Assembly: GCF_027105055.1 (NCBI RefSeq)
Contig: NZ_CP114264.1
Location: forward strand, 496,001-560,000
Reading direction: 5' to 3'
From: Acinetobacter sp. TR3
GTDB taxonomy: Bacteria; Pseudomonadota; Gammaproteobacteria; Pseudomonadales; Moraxellaceae
DNA length: 64,000 nt
Shown here: positions 18,547 through 27,807 of the stretch, piece after piece
Numbering within the stretch: the stretch's first letter is position 1
Layout: each line of letters opens with the position of its first letter
Made by a program: the position numbers and the translations under genes
The notes under the pieces: model-generated
The model's database searches: none
The model's input: the letters and a program-made list of their open reading frames with translations, nothing else
Told to the model about the DNA's origin: nothing

Positions 18547-18846
18547 TCACAAGCTATTTTGATTTGAATAAGCACGTTCAACTGTGCAGATTTCCACACT
18601 AAAATCCTGATACCATTTTTCTTTGCCCAAACGCTGAGCAACTAAATGTTCTGCATCGCGTTGCCACTGCTTGATATCTTCAAGACTGTTCCAGTAAGAC
18701 AACGCGATTTCAAAACCATTTTCACTACACACTTCAAATTTGACACAGTTAAATTGACTCAAGGCTTTATTTCTCAGCTTCTGTGCCATTTCAGAGTAAG
18801 TTGCATCAAGTTGTTTGATCGTAGCTTTAAAAATAACGATATACAT
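18547..18846 (-). CDS. ABM (antibiotic biosynthesis monooxygenase)-domain protein
   Basis: Encodes 99 aa with the ferredoxin-like ABM fold: MYIVIFKATI..., a central FEIALSYWNSLEDIKQWQRDAEH (the conserved W-x-S/D-x-E-x-W-H-like segment) and an EKWYQDFSVEICTVER C-terminus. Members are often small haem-degrading or quinol monooxygenases, but many have no known activity. It is last in the leftward miaB-phoH-ybeY group, 11 bp after ybeY; that place is usually taken by corC in relatives, so the link is positional only. Confidence 0.7.
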   Translation of the reverse strand: MYIVIFKATIKQLDATYSEMAQKLRNKALSQFNCVKFEVCSENGFEIALSYWNSLEDIKQWQRDAEHLVAQRLGKEKWYQDFSVEICTVERAYSNQNSL

Positions 18847-18857
18847 AGTGTCTTAAA

Positions 18858-19343
18858 TTAGCTTTCATCTGCTTGATAAGGGTTGGCGATCCCTAGTTTT
18901 TTTAGAATCTCAATTTCTAAGGCTTCCATTTCTTCAGCTTCAGCTTCACTGGTTTCATGATCGTAGCCAAGTAAATGTAAAACGCCATGAACCAGTAAAT
19001 GGGTGAAATGATCAATAGGTGTTTTTTGCTGTTCAGAGGCTTCTTGTAAAACCACAGGGATACAAATCACCAAGTCACCTAAAGGTTCAGCATCCAGTAA
19101 GTTGAGCATTTCTTCAGGAATATCGCTTGGAAAAGACAATACATTGGTCGGTTTGTCTTTTTCACGATATTGCAGATTCAGCTCATGGCTTTCTGCGAGG
19201 TCGACGCAGGCAATTCCGATTTCGCAGTCTACGTCGAGACCGACATGACGGAGTGTGGTTTCAATCTGCTTTTTAATTTGACCACGTTTTAGTGGTAATT
19301 CATTCGCTTGAAAGTCTTGTTGAAGACTTAAATTGATTTTCAA
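18858..19343 (-). CDS. ybeY: endoribonuclease YbeY
   Basis: A 161-aa metal-dependent endoribonuclease for 16S 3'-end maturation and 70S quality control. The zinc site [12 protein letters not shown] gives His119, His123 and His129, and [11 protein letters not shown] is the conserved upstream block. The start is a TTG at 19343 with AAGGA six bases before; it fits the family's N-terminus and no suitable ATG is nearby. It is cotranscribed with phoH and miaB as in many gammaproteobacteria. A G/C-rich inverted repeat lies between phoH and ybeY. Confidence 0.93.
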   Translation of the reverse strand: MKINLSLQQDFQANELPLKRGQIKKQIETTLRHVGLDVDCEIGIACVDLAESHELNLQYREKDKPTNVLSFPSDIPEEMLNLLDAEPLGDLVICIPVVLQEASEQQKTPIDHFTHLLVHGVLHLLGYDHETSEAEAEEMEALEIEILKKLGIANPYQADES

Positions 19344-19354
19344 AATAGATCCTT

Positions 19355-19417
19355 AAAATCGTCCCCCTGATATGCGATTAAAGTATTGCAATAAAAGGGG
19401 GAGTGAGGGGGATTTTT
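19355..19417. repeat. intercistronic C/G-tract palindrome between phoH and ybeY
   Basis: AAAATCGTCCCCCT near 19355-19368 and two AGGGGG tracts near 19395-19410 followed by GATTTTT form a long imperfect inverted repeat. It overlaps the phoH stop codon. It looks like a REP-type intergenic element that could stabilise or attenuate the transcript. No second copy is seen in this window. Confidence 0.45.
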
Positions 19418-20492
19418 AAATGTGTTGCGCATCTGCCGCAGAATCATTTTCTGCAATCAATGCTTCTTGTTTGGCTTTGCGTTCAGCACGAGCTTCAGCA
19501 GACAGGCGTTGCTGTTCACTGTCCCAACCTTCGTAGGCCTCAACAATTTTTTGTACCAATTGATGTCGTACCACATCACGGGAATGGAAACGAGTGATAT
19601 GAATCTCATGGACATTTTCCAGTACACGTAATGCTTGTGCTAAGCCCGATTGTTGCCCACGCGGTAAGTCAACCTGTGTAACGTCACCTGTAATCACGGC
19701 ACGTGAACCAAAACCTAAACGGGTAAGGAACATTTTCATCTGTTCTGGTGTGGTGTTTTGTGCTTCATCTAAAATGACGAATGAATGGTTCAGCGTGCGT
19801 CCACGCATGTAGGCAAGCGGAGCAACCTCAATCACTTGGCGTTCAATCAGTTTGGCCACTTTTTCAAAACCCAGCATTTCATATAGAGCATCGTAAAGTG
19901 GGCGTAAGTAGGGATCGATTTTTTGGGTCAAGTCACCCGGTAGAAAACCAAGTTTCTCGCCAGCTTCAACCGCAGGACGAACCAGTAAGATTCGTTGGAT
20001 TTCATTACGTTCTAACATATCAACAGCAGCAGCAACTGCTAGATAGGTTTTACCTGTCCCTGCTGGGCCAATACCGAAGGAAATATCACTTTGTAAAATA
20101 CGTTGCACATAACGCTTTTGATTGGCACCACGAGGATTGATTCGCCCTTTGCGAGTTTGCAGCCAAACGCTATCTAAGCCTGTATGTTCTTGTTCCGAAT
20201 CATCCATGAAATCACGATCTGTCTGTGAACCTTGGATCATCAAATGTAAAACATCGGCACTGATTTGTGAGGAAATTTCTGATTCTTGATAAAGCCGTTG
20301 CAATAGTGCTTCGGCTCTTTCAACTGTTTCTATATCACCGTCTAGATAAAAGGCATCGCCTCGGTGAGTAATTTTGACATCTAAACGTTGTTCGATTTGT
20401 TTTAAATGCCCGTTATACGCACCGAGCATGCTTTTCAAACGTTCCATGGAAATTTCAGGGAACGTTACTGTACGTCGAATCGCTGCAGTCAA
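19416..20492 (-). CDS. ybeZ: PhoH-like ATPase (YbeZ)
   Basis: A 358-aa PhoH-family P-loop protein. The N-terminal ~100 residues resemble a KH-like RNA-binding region; the Walker A motif is GPAGTGKTYLA and the Walker B motif FVILDEAQN. It is thought to act with YbeY in RNA processing or ribosome quality control. The start is a TTG at 20492; the first methionine (residue 16) would cut a conserved N-terminal strand. It lies 39 bp after miaB and 72 bp before ybeY. The C-terminal tail is rich in Ala/Glu/Arg, as is common in this family. Confidence 0.92.
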   Translation of the reverse strand: MTAAIRRTVTFPEISMERLKSMLGAYNGHLKQIEQRLDVKITHRGDAFYLDGDIETVERAEALLQRLYQESEISSQISADVLHLMIQGSQTDRDFMDDSEQEHTGLDSVWLQTRKGRINPRGANQKRYVQRILQSDISFGIGPAGTGKTYLAVAAAVDMLERNEIQRILLVRPAVEAGEKLGFLPGDLTQKIDPYLRPLYDALYEMLGFEKVAKLIERQVIEVAPLAYMRGRTLNHSFVILDEAQNTTPEQMKMFLTRLGFGSRAVITGDVTQVDLPRGQQSGLAQALRVLENVHEIHITRFHSRDVVRHQLVQKIVEAYEGWDSEQQRLSAEARAERKAKQEALIAENDSAADAQHI

Positions 20493-20531
20493 GAGAAACC
20501 CTTTTTGTTGACTTGTAAGAATACCCTTACA

Positions 20532-21983
20532 TTACGCCACGTCAGGTTCAAGATTCAAGAGTTCACCATAAACTAAATTTAAAGTTTTAATTTCAGTGAT
20601 CTCAATCTCTGCAAAACGTCCAACCCATGTCGCATCACCGATAAATGTAACCAAACGAGTATTGTCTGCTGTGCCAACCAATACATTTGGATCTTTATCC
20701 GAAACTTTCTCAATCAGCACACGTTCAATCTTGCCGAGCATGGCATCTGTTTTATCAATACTAGATTGTTTGATCACTTGCTGTACTTGTGCTAAACGAT
20801 CTTTTTTGACTTGTTCAGGGGTGCTATCAGGTAGGTCAGATGCAGGTGTTCCCGGACGTTTTGAGTAAACAAAACTATATGAATGATCAAAATCTAAATC
20901 TTTAATGAACTGTAAGGTTTCAGCAAAGTGTTCATCTGTTTCCCCTGGAAAGCCGATGATGAAATCGCTAGATAAATGCATATCTGGGCGGACTTTACGT
21001 AATTTGGCAATTTTATCGATGTAGACATCAATGGTGTGGTTACGTTTCATGGCTTGCAGTACATCGTTTGAACCACTTTGTACTGGCAGATGTAAATGTG
21101 AAACCATTTGTGGTAAATCACGATAGCATTGAATTAAATCATCAGAAAATTCAAGCGGATGAGAAGTTGTATAGCGTAAACGTCCAATACCCGGAATTTC
21201 TGCAACTAAACGCAGCAGTTCAGGGAAAGTGCAAATTTCACCTTCAAACGTTTCACCACGATAGCCATTCACGTTTTGACCAAGCAAGCTGATCTCACGC
21301 ACGCCTTTTTCAGCTAAGCCCGCGATTTCAGCCAATACATCATCGAGTGGACGAGAAACCTCTTCACCACGAGTATAAGGTACGACACAGAATGAACAGT
21401 ATTTCGAACAACCTTCCATGATTGAAACGAATGCTTTAAAGCCTTCCACACGTGGCTCAGGCAAAAAGTCAAACTTTTCAATATCTGGAAAAGAAATATC
21501 AACTAATTTGATTTTTTCTTTCTTTGGTTTTTCAACTTGAGCTTGATGTTGATCCAACATTTGTGGCAAACGATGCAATGTTTGTGGCCCAAATACCATA
21601 TCGACGTACGGCGCGCGTTTTTGAATATTGTCACCTTCTTGAGATGCAACGCAGCCACCGACACCAATCACTAGATCAGGATTCTGTTCTTTGAGTTTAC
21701 GCCAACGACCTAAGCCACTGAACACTTTCTCTTGTGCTTTTTCGCGAATTGAGCAGGTGTTCATGAGCAGAATATCTGCATCATTTGGATTGTCAGTGAG
21801 CACATAACCATGTGAATCACCCAATAAGTCTGCCATACGATGACTGTCATACTCATTCATCTGACACCCTTGTGTTTCAATATATAACTTTTTAATTGAA
21901 ACATCAGTGGTGTGCGTTGGCTGGGTAACAGTGTTTTCTGAAGCAGCTTTTACAGCACTTGGAATGAATGTTTGAACCGTCAT
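20532..21983 (-). CDS. miaB: tRNA-2-methylthio-N6-dimethylallyladenosine synthase
   Basis: A 483-aa radical-SAM methylthiotransferase that converts i6A37 to ms2i6A37 in tRNAs. The N-terminal UPF0004 domain has three cluster-ligand cysteines ([32 protein letters not shown]). The radical-SAM motif is CSKYCSFC near residue 193, and a C-terminal TRAM domain ends in LVYGELL. It is first in the miaB-phoH-ybeY operon. The ATG at 21983 has a modest ribosome-binding site (GGAG). Confidence 0.96.
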   Translation of the reverse strand: MTVQTFIPSAVKAASENTVTQPTHTTDVSIKKLYIETQGCQMNEYDSHRMADLLGDSHGYVLTDNPNDADILLMNTCSIREKAQEKVFSGLGRWRKLKEQNPDLVIGVGGCVASQEGDNIQKRAPYVDMVFGPQTLHRLPQMLDQHQAQVEKPKKEKIKLVDISFPDIEKFDFLPEPRVEGFKAFVSIMEGCSKYCSFCVVPYTRGEEVSRPLDDVLAEIAGLAEKGVREISLLGQNVNGYRGETFEGEICTFPELLRLVAEIPGIGRLRYTTSHPLEFSDDLIQCYRDLPQMVSHLHLPVQSGSNDVLQAMKRNHTIDVYIDKIAKLRKVRPDMHLSSDFIIGFPGETDEHFAETLQFIKDLDFDHSYSFVYSKRPGTPASDLPDSTPEQVKKDRLAQVQQVIKQSSIDKTDAMLGKIERVLIEKVSDKDPNVLVGTADNTRLVTFIGDATWVGRFAEIEITEIKTLNLVYGELLNLEPDVA

Positions 21984-22198
21984 GCAGGCTCCTAAACAAG
22001 GTGGATTTAAACAAACCGCGGATTATAGCAGTATTTTTACAAGAACGCAGAGAATAAAAAACTGACAAAAATGGACAGTTTGTGAATAAAAATGGATAAA
22101 TTTTAATGAATATGAATCAGTAAGTTACATAACACAACAATAGTTGGAACTTAGACTTATTACACTATAATGGCGGGCAAAATTGAGCAAACGTATTG

Positions 22199-24190
22199 AT
22201 GAAGATGAATAAACATCCCCAATTTACAACAATGGTTAGCAATAAAGTGAATAATAAGAAAAGCTTCCGTCGACTTGTTGCGATGGGAGGTGTGGTGATC
22301 TGCTCATCAGTATATGCTCTAGACGAACAATTTAATGATGCTCTACGTGCTGGAAGTTCTGGCAATGTTGCATTGCTCGATCAATACCAATATGAAATGC
22401 AAAATGATGCGCTAGGCTATTATCCAGAATATTGGAAACTCAATAACAATCTTGGATTACAACCCGCATCTTCAATTATCGCTTTTGCGCAACGTTATCC
22501 GCAATCAGCGATGGCTGAAAAATTAGCAGCAGATTATGTCGAGGAAAAAGTAAAACAAGCCAGTTTTAATGAAGTAAAACCTGTACTCAGCTATGTCACT
22601 AATCCTGACCAAGAAGAGAGTTGTGCGGTTGCACAAGTCCGTGCCAAAACGGGTGATAGTCTGGTTTTTGCTGAATATAAAGATATTTGGTTAACGACAA
22701 GTACACAGCCTGAATCGTGTAATGGTTTAGGGCGACTGATGTTATCTAGTCCTCTGATGACTGCTCAAGATCGTCAACAACGACTTTGGGGACAACTAAG
22801 AGCAGGTCAATCTGGTTTAGCGATTGCGACTGCTCAAACGATAGGTCTGGATTTGTCCTTGGCTCAGTTGAATCAGATCCAAGCGAATCCATTGGCATAT
22901 TTATGGAATGCTCCTAAAGCTAGCAATACTGATTATGCATATCTAATTTTTGCATTGGGACGTGTCGCAGACAGTGATTTCACCAATGCTTTAGGAAATA
23001 TTCAGCGTGTTGCACAAGATACTCCTCAATCTGTACAAAAATATTTATATCGTACGATAGGTTATGTGGGTGGAACGACGGTCATGAAGAATGGCTTTAA
23101 CCGAGAAGTGTTAAATGCCTATGATCAAAGTTATGGTTATCCGTTTAGTCCAGAAGAAGCAGAAATTTATGCGCGCCAAGCGATTCGTTTTGGTGCTTGG
23201 GAAAGTTTAATTCGTGCAATTGATGCGATGTCAATCACGCAGAAACAAGAAGATCGTTGGCAGTACTGGCTTGCTCGTGCGTCTGAGCAGCGCTCAGATG
23301 CTCCTTCAAAGCAAGCTGCTCAACAGATTTACCGTAAGCTGGCACAAAGTGGAGATGATTATCATAACTTGCTAGCCAAAGATCGTTTAGGTGAACGTTA
23401 TAATCATCAGCCTTATAACGAGCAACCAAGTTCACAAGATATTCAACGTTTAAACCAAAATATCCACTTTAAACGTGCATTCGCGTTAAAAAATATTGAT
23501 GCGCCAGCAAATTATATTAATCGCGAATGGAATTGGGCAGTCCGCCAATCGTATTTGCAGCATGATGATGGTTTACTTTTAGCTGCCGCTAAGCAAGCGC
23601 ATGATATTGGTTGGTATGACAGAGCAATCTATGCCGCAGACCGCACGACCTCGCGCCATAATGATACTTATCGTTATACAACACCACACCGTAGTAATGT
23701 CACGAGTCACAGTTACAATGCTGGTATTGATCCAGCTTGGGCATATGGTTTAATGCGCCAAGAAAGTCGGTTTGTTACATCAGCACGTTCACATGTGGGC
23801 GCAGGTGGTTTAATGCAAATTATGCCGAATACTGCAAAGTTAGTTGCACGACAAATGGGTGAAACTTATAACCCAGCGGCTCTCAGTGAAATGAATATCA
23901 ATATTCGTTATGGGACATACTATCTGTCAATGATTCAAAGCCAGCTGAGTGGCAATGCTGTATTAGCAACAGCAGGTTACAATGCTGGCCCAAATCGTGC
24001 AAAACGATGGCAGCCAGATTTTCAAACCATGGCGGCTGATCAATACACAGAAACTATTCCATTGTTGGAAACACGTGATTACGTCAAACATGTGATGACC
24101 AATGCGACGCATTATGGTGTTGTGTTAGGGTTAGGCGCGCAATCCTTAGAAAAAAGGATGGGGACAATACCAGTGCGCAATGAACCTTAA
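22199..24190 (+). CDS. soluble lytic murein transglycosylase (Slt-like)
   Basis: A 663-aa periplasmic enzyme cleaving peptidoglycan glycan strands to form 1,6-anhydro-muropeptides. It has an N-terminal hydrophobic export signal ending near SSVYA, a long superhelical U-domain of short helices (about residues 40-480), and a C-terminal GH23 catalytic domain with YGLMRQESRF (catalytic Glu), GGLMQIMPNTA, and AGYNAGPNRAKRW. Starts at 22199 or 22205 differ by two residues. A small secreted RNase T2-like gene follows 27 bp later and could be cotranscribed. Confidence 0.9.
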   Translation: MKMNKHPQFTTMVSNKVNNKKSFRRLVAMGGVVICSSVYALDEQFNDALRAGSSGNVALLDQYQYEMQNDALGYYPEYWKLNNNLGLQPASSIIAFAQRYPQSAMAEKLAADYVEEKVKQASFNEVKPVLSYVTNPDQEESCAVAQVRAKTGDSLVFAEYKDIWLTTSTQPESCNGLGRLMLSSPLMTAQDRQQRLWGQLRAGQSGLAIATAQTIGLDLSLAQLNQIQANPLAYLWNAPKASNTDYAYLIFALGRVADSDFTNALGNIQRVAQDTPQSVQKYLYRTIGYVGGTTVMKNGFNREVLNAYDQSYGYPFSPEEAEIYARQAIRFGAWESLIRAIDAMSITQKQEDRWQYWLARASEQRSDAPSKQAAQQIYRKLAQSGDDYHNLLAKDRLGERYNHQPYNEQPSSQDIQRLNQNIHFKRAFALKNIDAPANYINREWNWAVRQSYLQHDDGLLLAAAKQAHDIGWYDRAIYAADRTTSRHNDTYRYTTPHRSNVTSHSYNAGIDPAWAYGLMRQESRFVTSARSHVGAGGLMQIMPNTAKLVARQMGETYNPAALSEMNINIRYGTYYLSMIQSQLSGNAVLATAGYNAGPNRAKRWQPDFQTMAADQYTETIPLLETRDYVKHVMTNATHYGVVLGLGAQSLEKRMGTIPVRNEP

Positions 24191-24217
24191 AGAAGCAAAG
24201 ACATTTAATTTGAAATA

Positions 24218-24904
24218 ATGAAGTTTTTATATTTGATGAAATTTATGAATTTATTCAAGGGACGGTTAGTTCGATCATTGCAGATCTTGATCTGTTACTT
24301 GGTTATGTCACTTGCTGCGCCGTTACATGCTGCAGAGAACCCTGATATTTCGGGTTATGTGATGCATGTTCAAATGACTCCCGCAGCTTGTTCCTTTGAT
24401 TCATCAAGACAAAAACAGCGTAAATGTTTAGAGGGTTATTCTCTTACTATCGCAAGCTTATTGCCAGAAGTTCCTTTAAATCGGGATTGTTCCACTAAAA
24501 CTTCTGCGAAATTATCTCCCTTGCAAGCTAAAGTTGTGGCGCGTGTAATGCCCGATGAAAATGCACGTGTGCAACTTTGGCAAGATGTTGGAGGATGTAT
24601 GTCGATGAATGCTAGTCAATATTTTAGAACGATTATTAATTTTGCTGAGCGCTTAAAAGTACCTGCTGATTTAACGAGTCCGAATACCATTGAAGTTCAA
24701 AAAGAAAACCTTCGACAACAATTCATGAAACTAAACCCCTCATTACCTCCTACAGGAATTCGCTTTACTTGTCAGTCTTCAAAATTTGATTCTATTTTGA
24801 CTGAGATTCGGGTGTGTTATCAAAAAAATGGGCAATACAAACAATGTGCAAGTCATATTGTGACGGGATGTCCAAATGAATTTACAATTAAAGGCAGTTA
24901 TTAA
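24218..24904 (+). CDS. secreted RNase T2-like protein lacking both catalytic histidines
   Basis: A 228-aa protein with a signal peptide ending near PLHA. By eye it aligns with E. coli RNase I (T2 family) over its whole length. The block SLTIASLLPEV corresponds to the catalytic LTVHGLWP segment, LWQDVGGC to EYAKHGAC, and the tail RFTCQSSKFDSILTEIRVCY...FTIKGSY to the conserved C-terminus. The CAS-I His is replaced by Ala79 and the CAS-II His by Val124, so it is unlikely to be an active T2 RNase. The cysteines remain, which suggests a preserved fold. It is downstream of the transglycosylase gene; its role is unknown and could be binding or inhibition. Confidence 0.65.
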   Translation: MKFLYLMKFMNLFKGRLVRSLQILICYLVMSLAAPLHAAENPDISGYVMHVQMTPAACSFDSSRQKQRKCLEGYSLTIASLLPEVPLNRDCSTKTSAKLSPLQAKVVARVMPDENARVQLWQDVGGCMSMNASQYFRTIINFAERLKVPADLTSPNTIEVQKENLRQQFMKLNPSLPPTGIRFTCQSSKFDSILTEIRVCYQKNGQYKQCASHIVTGCPNEFTIKGSY

Positions 24905-25071
24905 GCTTTTTCTTCAATTAATTTGTATTTTCTATCAGACTTTTGTTGAAATCCATTCTCTTTTAAATGCATCTGTGTTTGCTTTAGAGTACAATATTTG
25001 CCGTTTATGATAATTCGATTGAACCACTTTAGCGTTCAATTGTGCAAACGCATCTCATTGGAGAATATCAC

Positions 25072-26058
25072 ATGAAGCAACCCGTTCGTGTTGCCGTTAC
25101 AGGCGCTGCAGGTCAAATTGGTTATAGCTTATTATTCCGTATCGCAAGCGGTGAAATGTTAGGTAAAGATCAACCTGTAATTTTACAATTGCTTGAAGTT
25201 CCTTTTGAGAAAGCTCAACAAGCGCTTAAAGGCGTAATGATGGAACTTGATGACTGTGCTTTCCCTTTATTGGCAGGCATGATCGGGACTGATGATCCTA
25301 AAGTTGCATTTAAAGATGCTGACTATGCTTTATTAGTTGGTTCACGTCCACGCGGTCCTGGTATGGAACGTGCTGACTTATTAAAAGTAAATGGCGAAAT
25401 CTTTATTGGTCAAGGTCAAGCACTTAACGAAGTTGCAAGCCGTGATGTTAAAGTATTGGTCGTAGGTAACCCTGCAAATACAAATGCTTATATTGCAATG
25501 AAATCTGCTCCAGATCTTCCAGCGAAAAACTTTACAGCAATGTTACGTCTTGACCACAACCGTGCGTTAACTCAACTTGCTCAAAAAGCGGGTGTTGCTG
25601 TTTCTGATATCGAAACAATGACCGTTTGGGGTAACCACTCTCCAACAATGTATGCTGACTACCGTTTTGCAACTGCAAATGGCGAAAGCTTAAAAGACAA
25701 AATCAACGATGCAGAATGGAATAAAGATGTATTCCTTCCTACAGTTGGTAAACGTGGTGCTGCGATCATCGAAGCGCGTGGTTTGTCTTCTGCTGCTTCT
25801 GCTGCAAATGCTGCAATCGATCATATGCGTGATTGGGCATTAGGTACAAATGGTCAATGGGTAACTATGGGTATTCCTTCTGACGGTTCTTATGGTATTC
25901 CAGAAGGCGTTATGTTTGGTTTCCCTGTAACAACTGAAAACGGTGAATACAAAATCGTTCAAGGTTTAGAAATCGACGAGTTCAGCCGTGAGCGTATCAA
26001 CTTCACGTTAAATGAACTTGAAGAAGAACGTGCTGCAATTGCAGACATGTTGAACTAA
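25072..26058 (+). CDS. mdh: malate dehydrogenase
   Basis: A 328-aa NAD-dependent malate dehydrogenase of the TCA cycle. NAD-binding [12 protein letters not shown] at the N-terminus, [15 protein letters not shown] (substrate loop Arg), [15 protein letters not shown], and the catalytic His in [12 protein letters not shown]. The length and the type of motifs match the cytosolic-type bacterial MDH group. The ATG at 25072 has GGAG at -12; upstream in-frame starts are not conserved. It is monocistronic, with a terminator. Confidence 0.97.
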   Translation: MKQPVRVAVTGAAGQIGYSLLFRIASGEMLGKDQPVILQLLEVPFEKAQQALKGVMMELDDCAFPLLAGMIGTDDPKVAFKDADYALLVGSRPRGPGMERADLLKVNGEIFIGQGQALNEVASRDVKVLVVGNPANTNAYIAMKSAPDLPAKNFTAMLRLDHNRALTQLAQKAGVAVSDIETMTVWGNHSPTMYADYRFATANGESLKDKINDAEWNKDVFLPTVGKRGAAIIEARGLSSAASAANAAIDHMRDWALGTNGQWVTMGIPSDGSYGIPEGVMFGFPVTTENGEYKIVQGLEIDEFSRERINFTLNELEEERAAIADMLN

Positions 26059-26078
26059 TTTATCAGTTTGATAGATTG

Positions 26079-26108
26079 AAAAAGCACCTTTCATAAGGTG
26101 CTTTTTTT
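26079..26108 (+). terminator. terminator of mdh
   Basis: AAAAAGCACCTT-tcat-AAGGTGCTTTTTTT directly after the stop. Confidence 0.85.
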
Positions 26109-26216
26109 ATGCTAAGTACACACAAAAAACAACAAGAAAATATAGGCATCTTTCTGTATGTTAGCAGTATTACTGTTAAATTATTTCTATTAAGTAACTT
26201 GTCTTGGAGAATAATA

Positions 26217-26459
26217 ATGTTTGAACAACAACCGACATTGGAGCTTTTATTTGAACAATTAGGGCTTGGGGCAGATGATGCTGCAATTGAAAGTTTTGTG
26301 AAAACGCATCAGCTTAGTGCTGATCAGAAATTGCATGAAGCTGAGTTCTGGAGCGCGGGTCAGCGAGATTTTCTAAAAAGTCATTGGGACAAAGATGATG
26401 AATGGGCCATTGTGATTGATGAACTGAATCAACAGTTGCATGTAGACAGTACCAAGTAA
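26217..26459 (+). CDS. DUF2789 family protein
   Basis: An 80-aa acidic soluble protein with the DUF2789 pattern: LEQLFxQLGL-like start (LELLFEQLGLGADDAAIESFV), then LHEAEFWSAGQRDFLKSHWDKDDEWAIVIDELN. The ATG at 26217 is preceded by TTGGAGA, so it is preferred over an upstream ATG that would add 36 non-conserved residues. Function unknown; a small single gene after mdh, convergent with the next. Confidence 0.75.
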   Translation: MFEQQPTLELLFEQLGLGADDAAIESFVKTHQLSADQKLHEAEFWSAGQRDFLKSHWDKDDEWAIVIDELNQQLHVDSTK

Positions 26460-26471
26460 TGATTCAATAAA

Positions 26472-26499
26472 AATAAAGCTCACATCAGTGAGCTTTATT
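26472..26499. terminator. bidirectional terminator
   Basis: AATAAAGCTCAC-atca-GTGAGCTTTATT between the DUF2789 gene and the leftward gene; it includes the last codons of the latter. Confidence 0.7.
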
Positions 26500-27012
26500 G
26501 CGTAATAGGGTACTAAACCATTCTTCTTTGCGGACTTCACCAAAAGCAGGATGAAGCTGCAATAACTCTAAATCATGTTCTAAGCAAGATACGTATTTCG
26601 TTAGCCAATACCGTGTTAATGCTGGTTCTTGCTTCGCAGCTGAAGCGTAAGCCAAGAAGAAATAAATCTCTAGGTGTTCTGTATATGCCAAAGGTTTAAG
26701 AATTTGCTGTGTAATTAAAGCAAAACGCTGCTCTTTAGTGAGCTCGAAGTAAATCATATATGCTTTAGCTAAACATAAAGACAAATTCAAATACAAGCTT
26801 AATGGCATTTCGTCGTATTCAATTCGTGCTTGTTCCAACAGTACGATTGCTTCCTGTAAGAAGTGTAATTGTTCCTGACGTACATGGCTGAGTACGACCA
26901 GCTGTAAACGCAGGTCAGCACGCTCTAAAGCAAGTTCAGGACTGTTGTTCTCTAAAAAGAGTTGGTCAGTTTCACCAATTCGTGCAATGACTTGTTTCGT
27001 CTCATTTGACAT
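26485..27012 (-). CDS. conserved helical protein of unknown function
   Basis: Encodes 175 aa when started at ATG 27012, chosen over ATG 27030 because GGA lies 11 bases before it. It is all-helical and soluble, with repeats of paired helices resembling TPR-like folds (LQEAIVLLEQARIEY, LSLCLAKAYMIYFELTKEQRF). There is no catalytic motif. The 2OG-oxygenase gene starts upstream on the same strand, with a 55-bp gap, so they may be cotranscribed. I cannot assign a role. Confidence 0.55.
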   Translation of the reverse strand: MSNETKQVIARIGETDQLFLENNSPELALERADLRLQLVVLSHVRQEQLHFLQEAIVLLEQARIEYDEMPLSLYLNLSLCLAKAYMIYFELTKEQRFALITQQILKPLAYTEHLEIYFFLAYASAAKQEPALTRYWLTKYVSCLEHDLELLQLHPAFGEVRKEEWFSTLLRNKAH

Positions 27013-27067
27013 GTATTGATCCAGAATCATCAGTTATGCCTAGTTATATAAGGCTGTTTTCAGGAAT

Positions 27068-27688
27068 TTAAAGGGCTTGGCCCTGATTCCAGATTGAGCC
27101 TCCACTGCGTAACCATGCAGTAATCGATAGACGTTGTTGTTTAGAAAGCAGAACTTCGTGCAATAAGTCACTTTGGAAAATTGCAAGGCGGTTTGATATT
27201 GGTTGAATAATATGCCACTGATCTTTTTTGTCCTGTAAGCGTAATTGTCCACCCCAATCTTCCTGCCAATCTTTATGTAGATAAAAAACGGTCGAAATCA
27301 TTCGGTCATTTTTTTGTTGAGGATTATCACGATGTAAAGCATAAAATTCACCCGCGTTGTAGCAGGCAAAATGTGCTTCTACTTCTTTAATCCCAAGATA
27401 AAACGCCTGATTTAACGCTTGTGAGAACTCTTCTAAAGCTTGGATATGCTGTTGGGCAATCGGTAACTGACCATCAATCCATAGAATATGGTCACTACGG
27501 ATATGACTGACAACGCCGTTTTGTACTCCTGCTGCTCTGAATTCAGCAAGATGGGTGCTACATTCTTGTACTAGAGATTCCACATATTCAGCCGAGTAGA
27601 CATCATCAATTAGAGCAAAACCAAATTCATTTAAATCATCTAAAATTTGATTTAAGTTCCATGAACTTGTGAAAGAGGTTTGTTGCAT
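27068..27688 (-). CDS. 2-oxoglutarate/Fe(II)-dependent oxygenase family protein
   Basis: Encodes 206 aa. The Fe(II) motif is visible as HRD (LHRDNPQQKNDRMIS) followed by a distal His in QSDLLHEVLL, with a 2OG-binding Arg in QRLSITAWLRSG: a prolyl-4-hydroxylase-type double-stranded beta-helix. ATG 27688 has GGAG five bases upstream, a better start than ATG 27703. It is similar to PKHD/SM-20-like hydroxylases; the substrate is unknown and a protein or amino-acid target is possible. Confidence 0.75.
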   Translation of the reverse strand: MQQTSFTSSWNLNQILDDLNEFGFALIDDVYSAEYVESLVQECSTHLAEFRAAGVQNGVVSHIRSDHILWIDGQLPIAQQHIQALEEFSQALNQAFYLGIKEVEAHFACYNAGEFYALHRDNPQQKNDRMISTVFYLHKDWQEDWGGQLRLQDKKDQWHIIQPISNRLAIFQSDLLHEVLLSKQQRLSITAWLRSGGSIWNQGQAL

Positions 27689-27807
27689 AGAACTCCAGTT
27701 CATTAATAAGTTGATTACAGTGCAATTTTAGATGATCACATCAACGCTAAAGAATACTTTTTTCTTTCATGTTAAACTATCCTTTGAATTGAGGAATAAT
27801 TGTCAAC

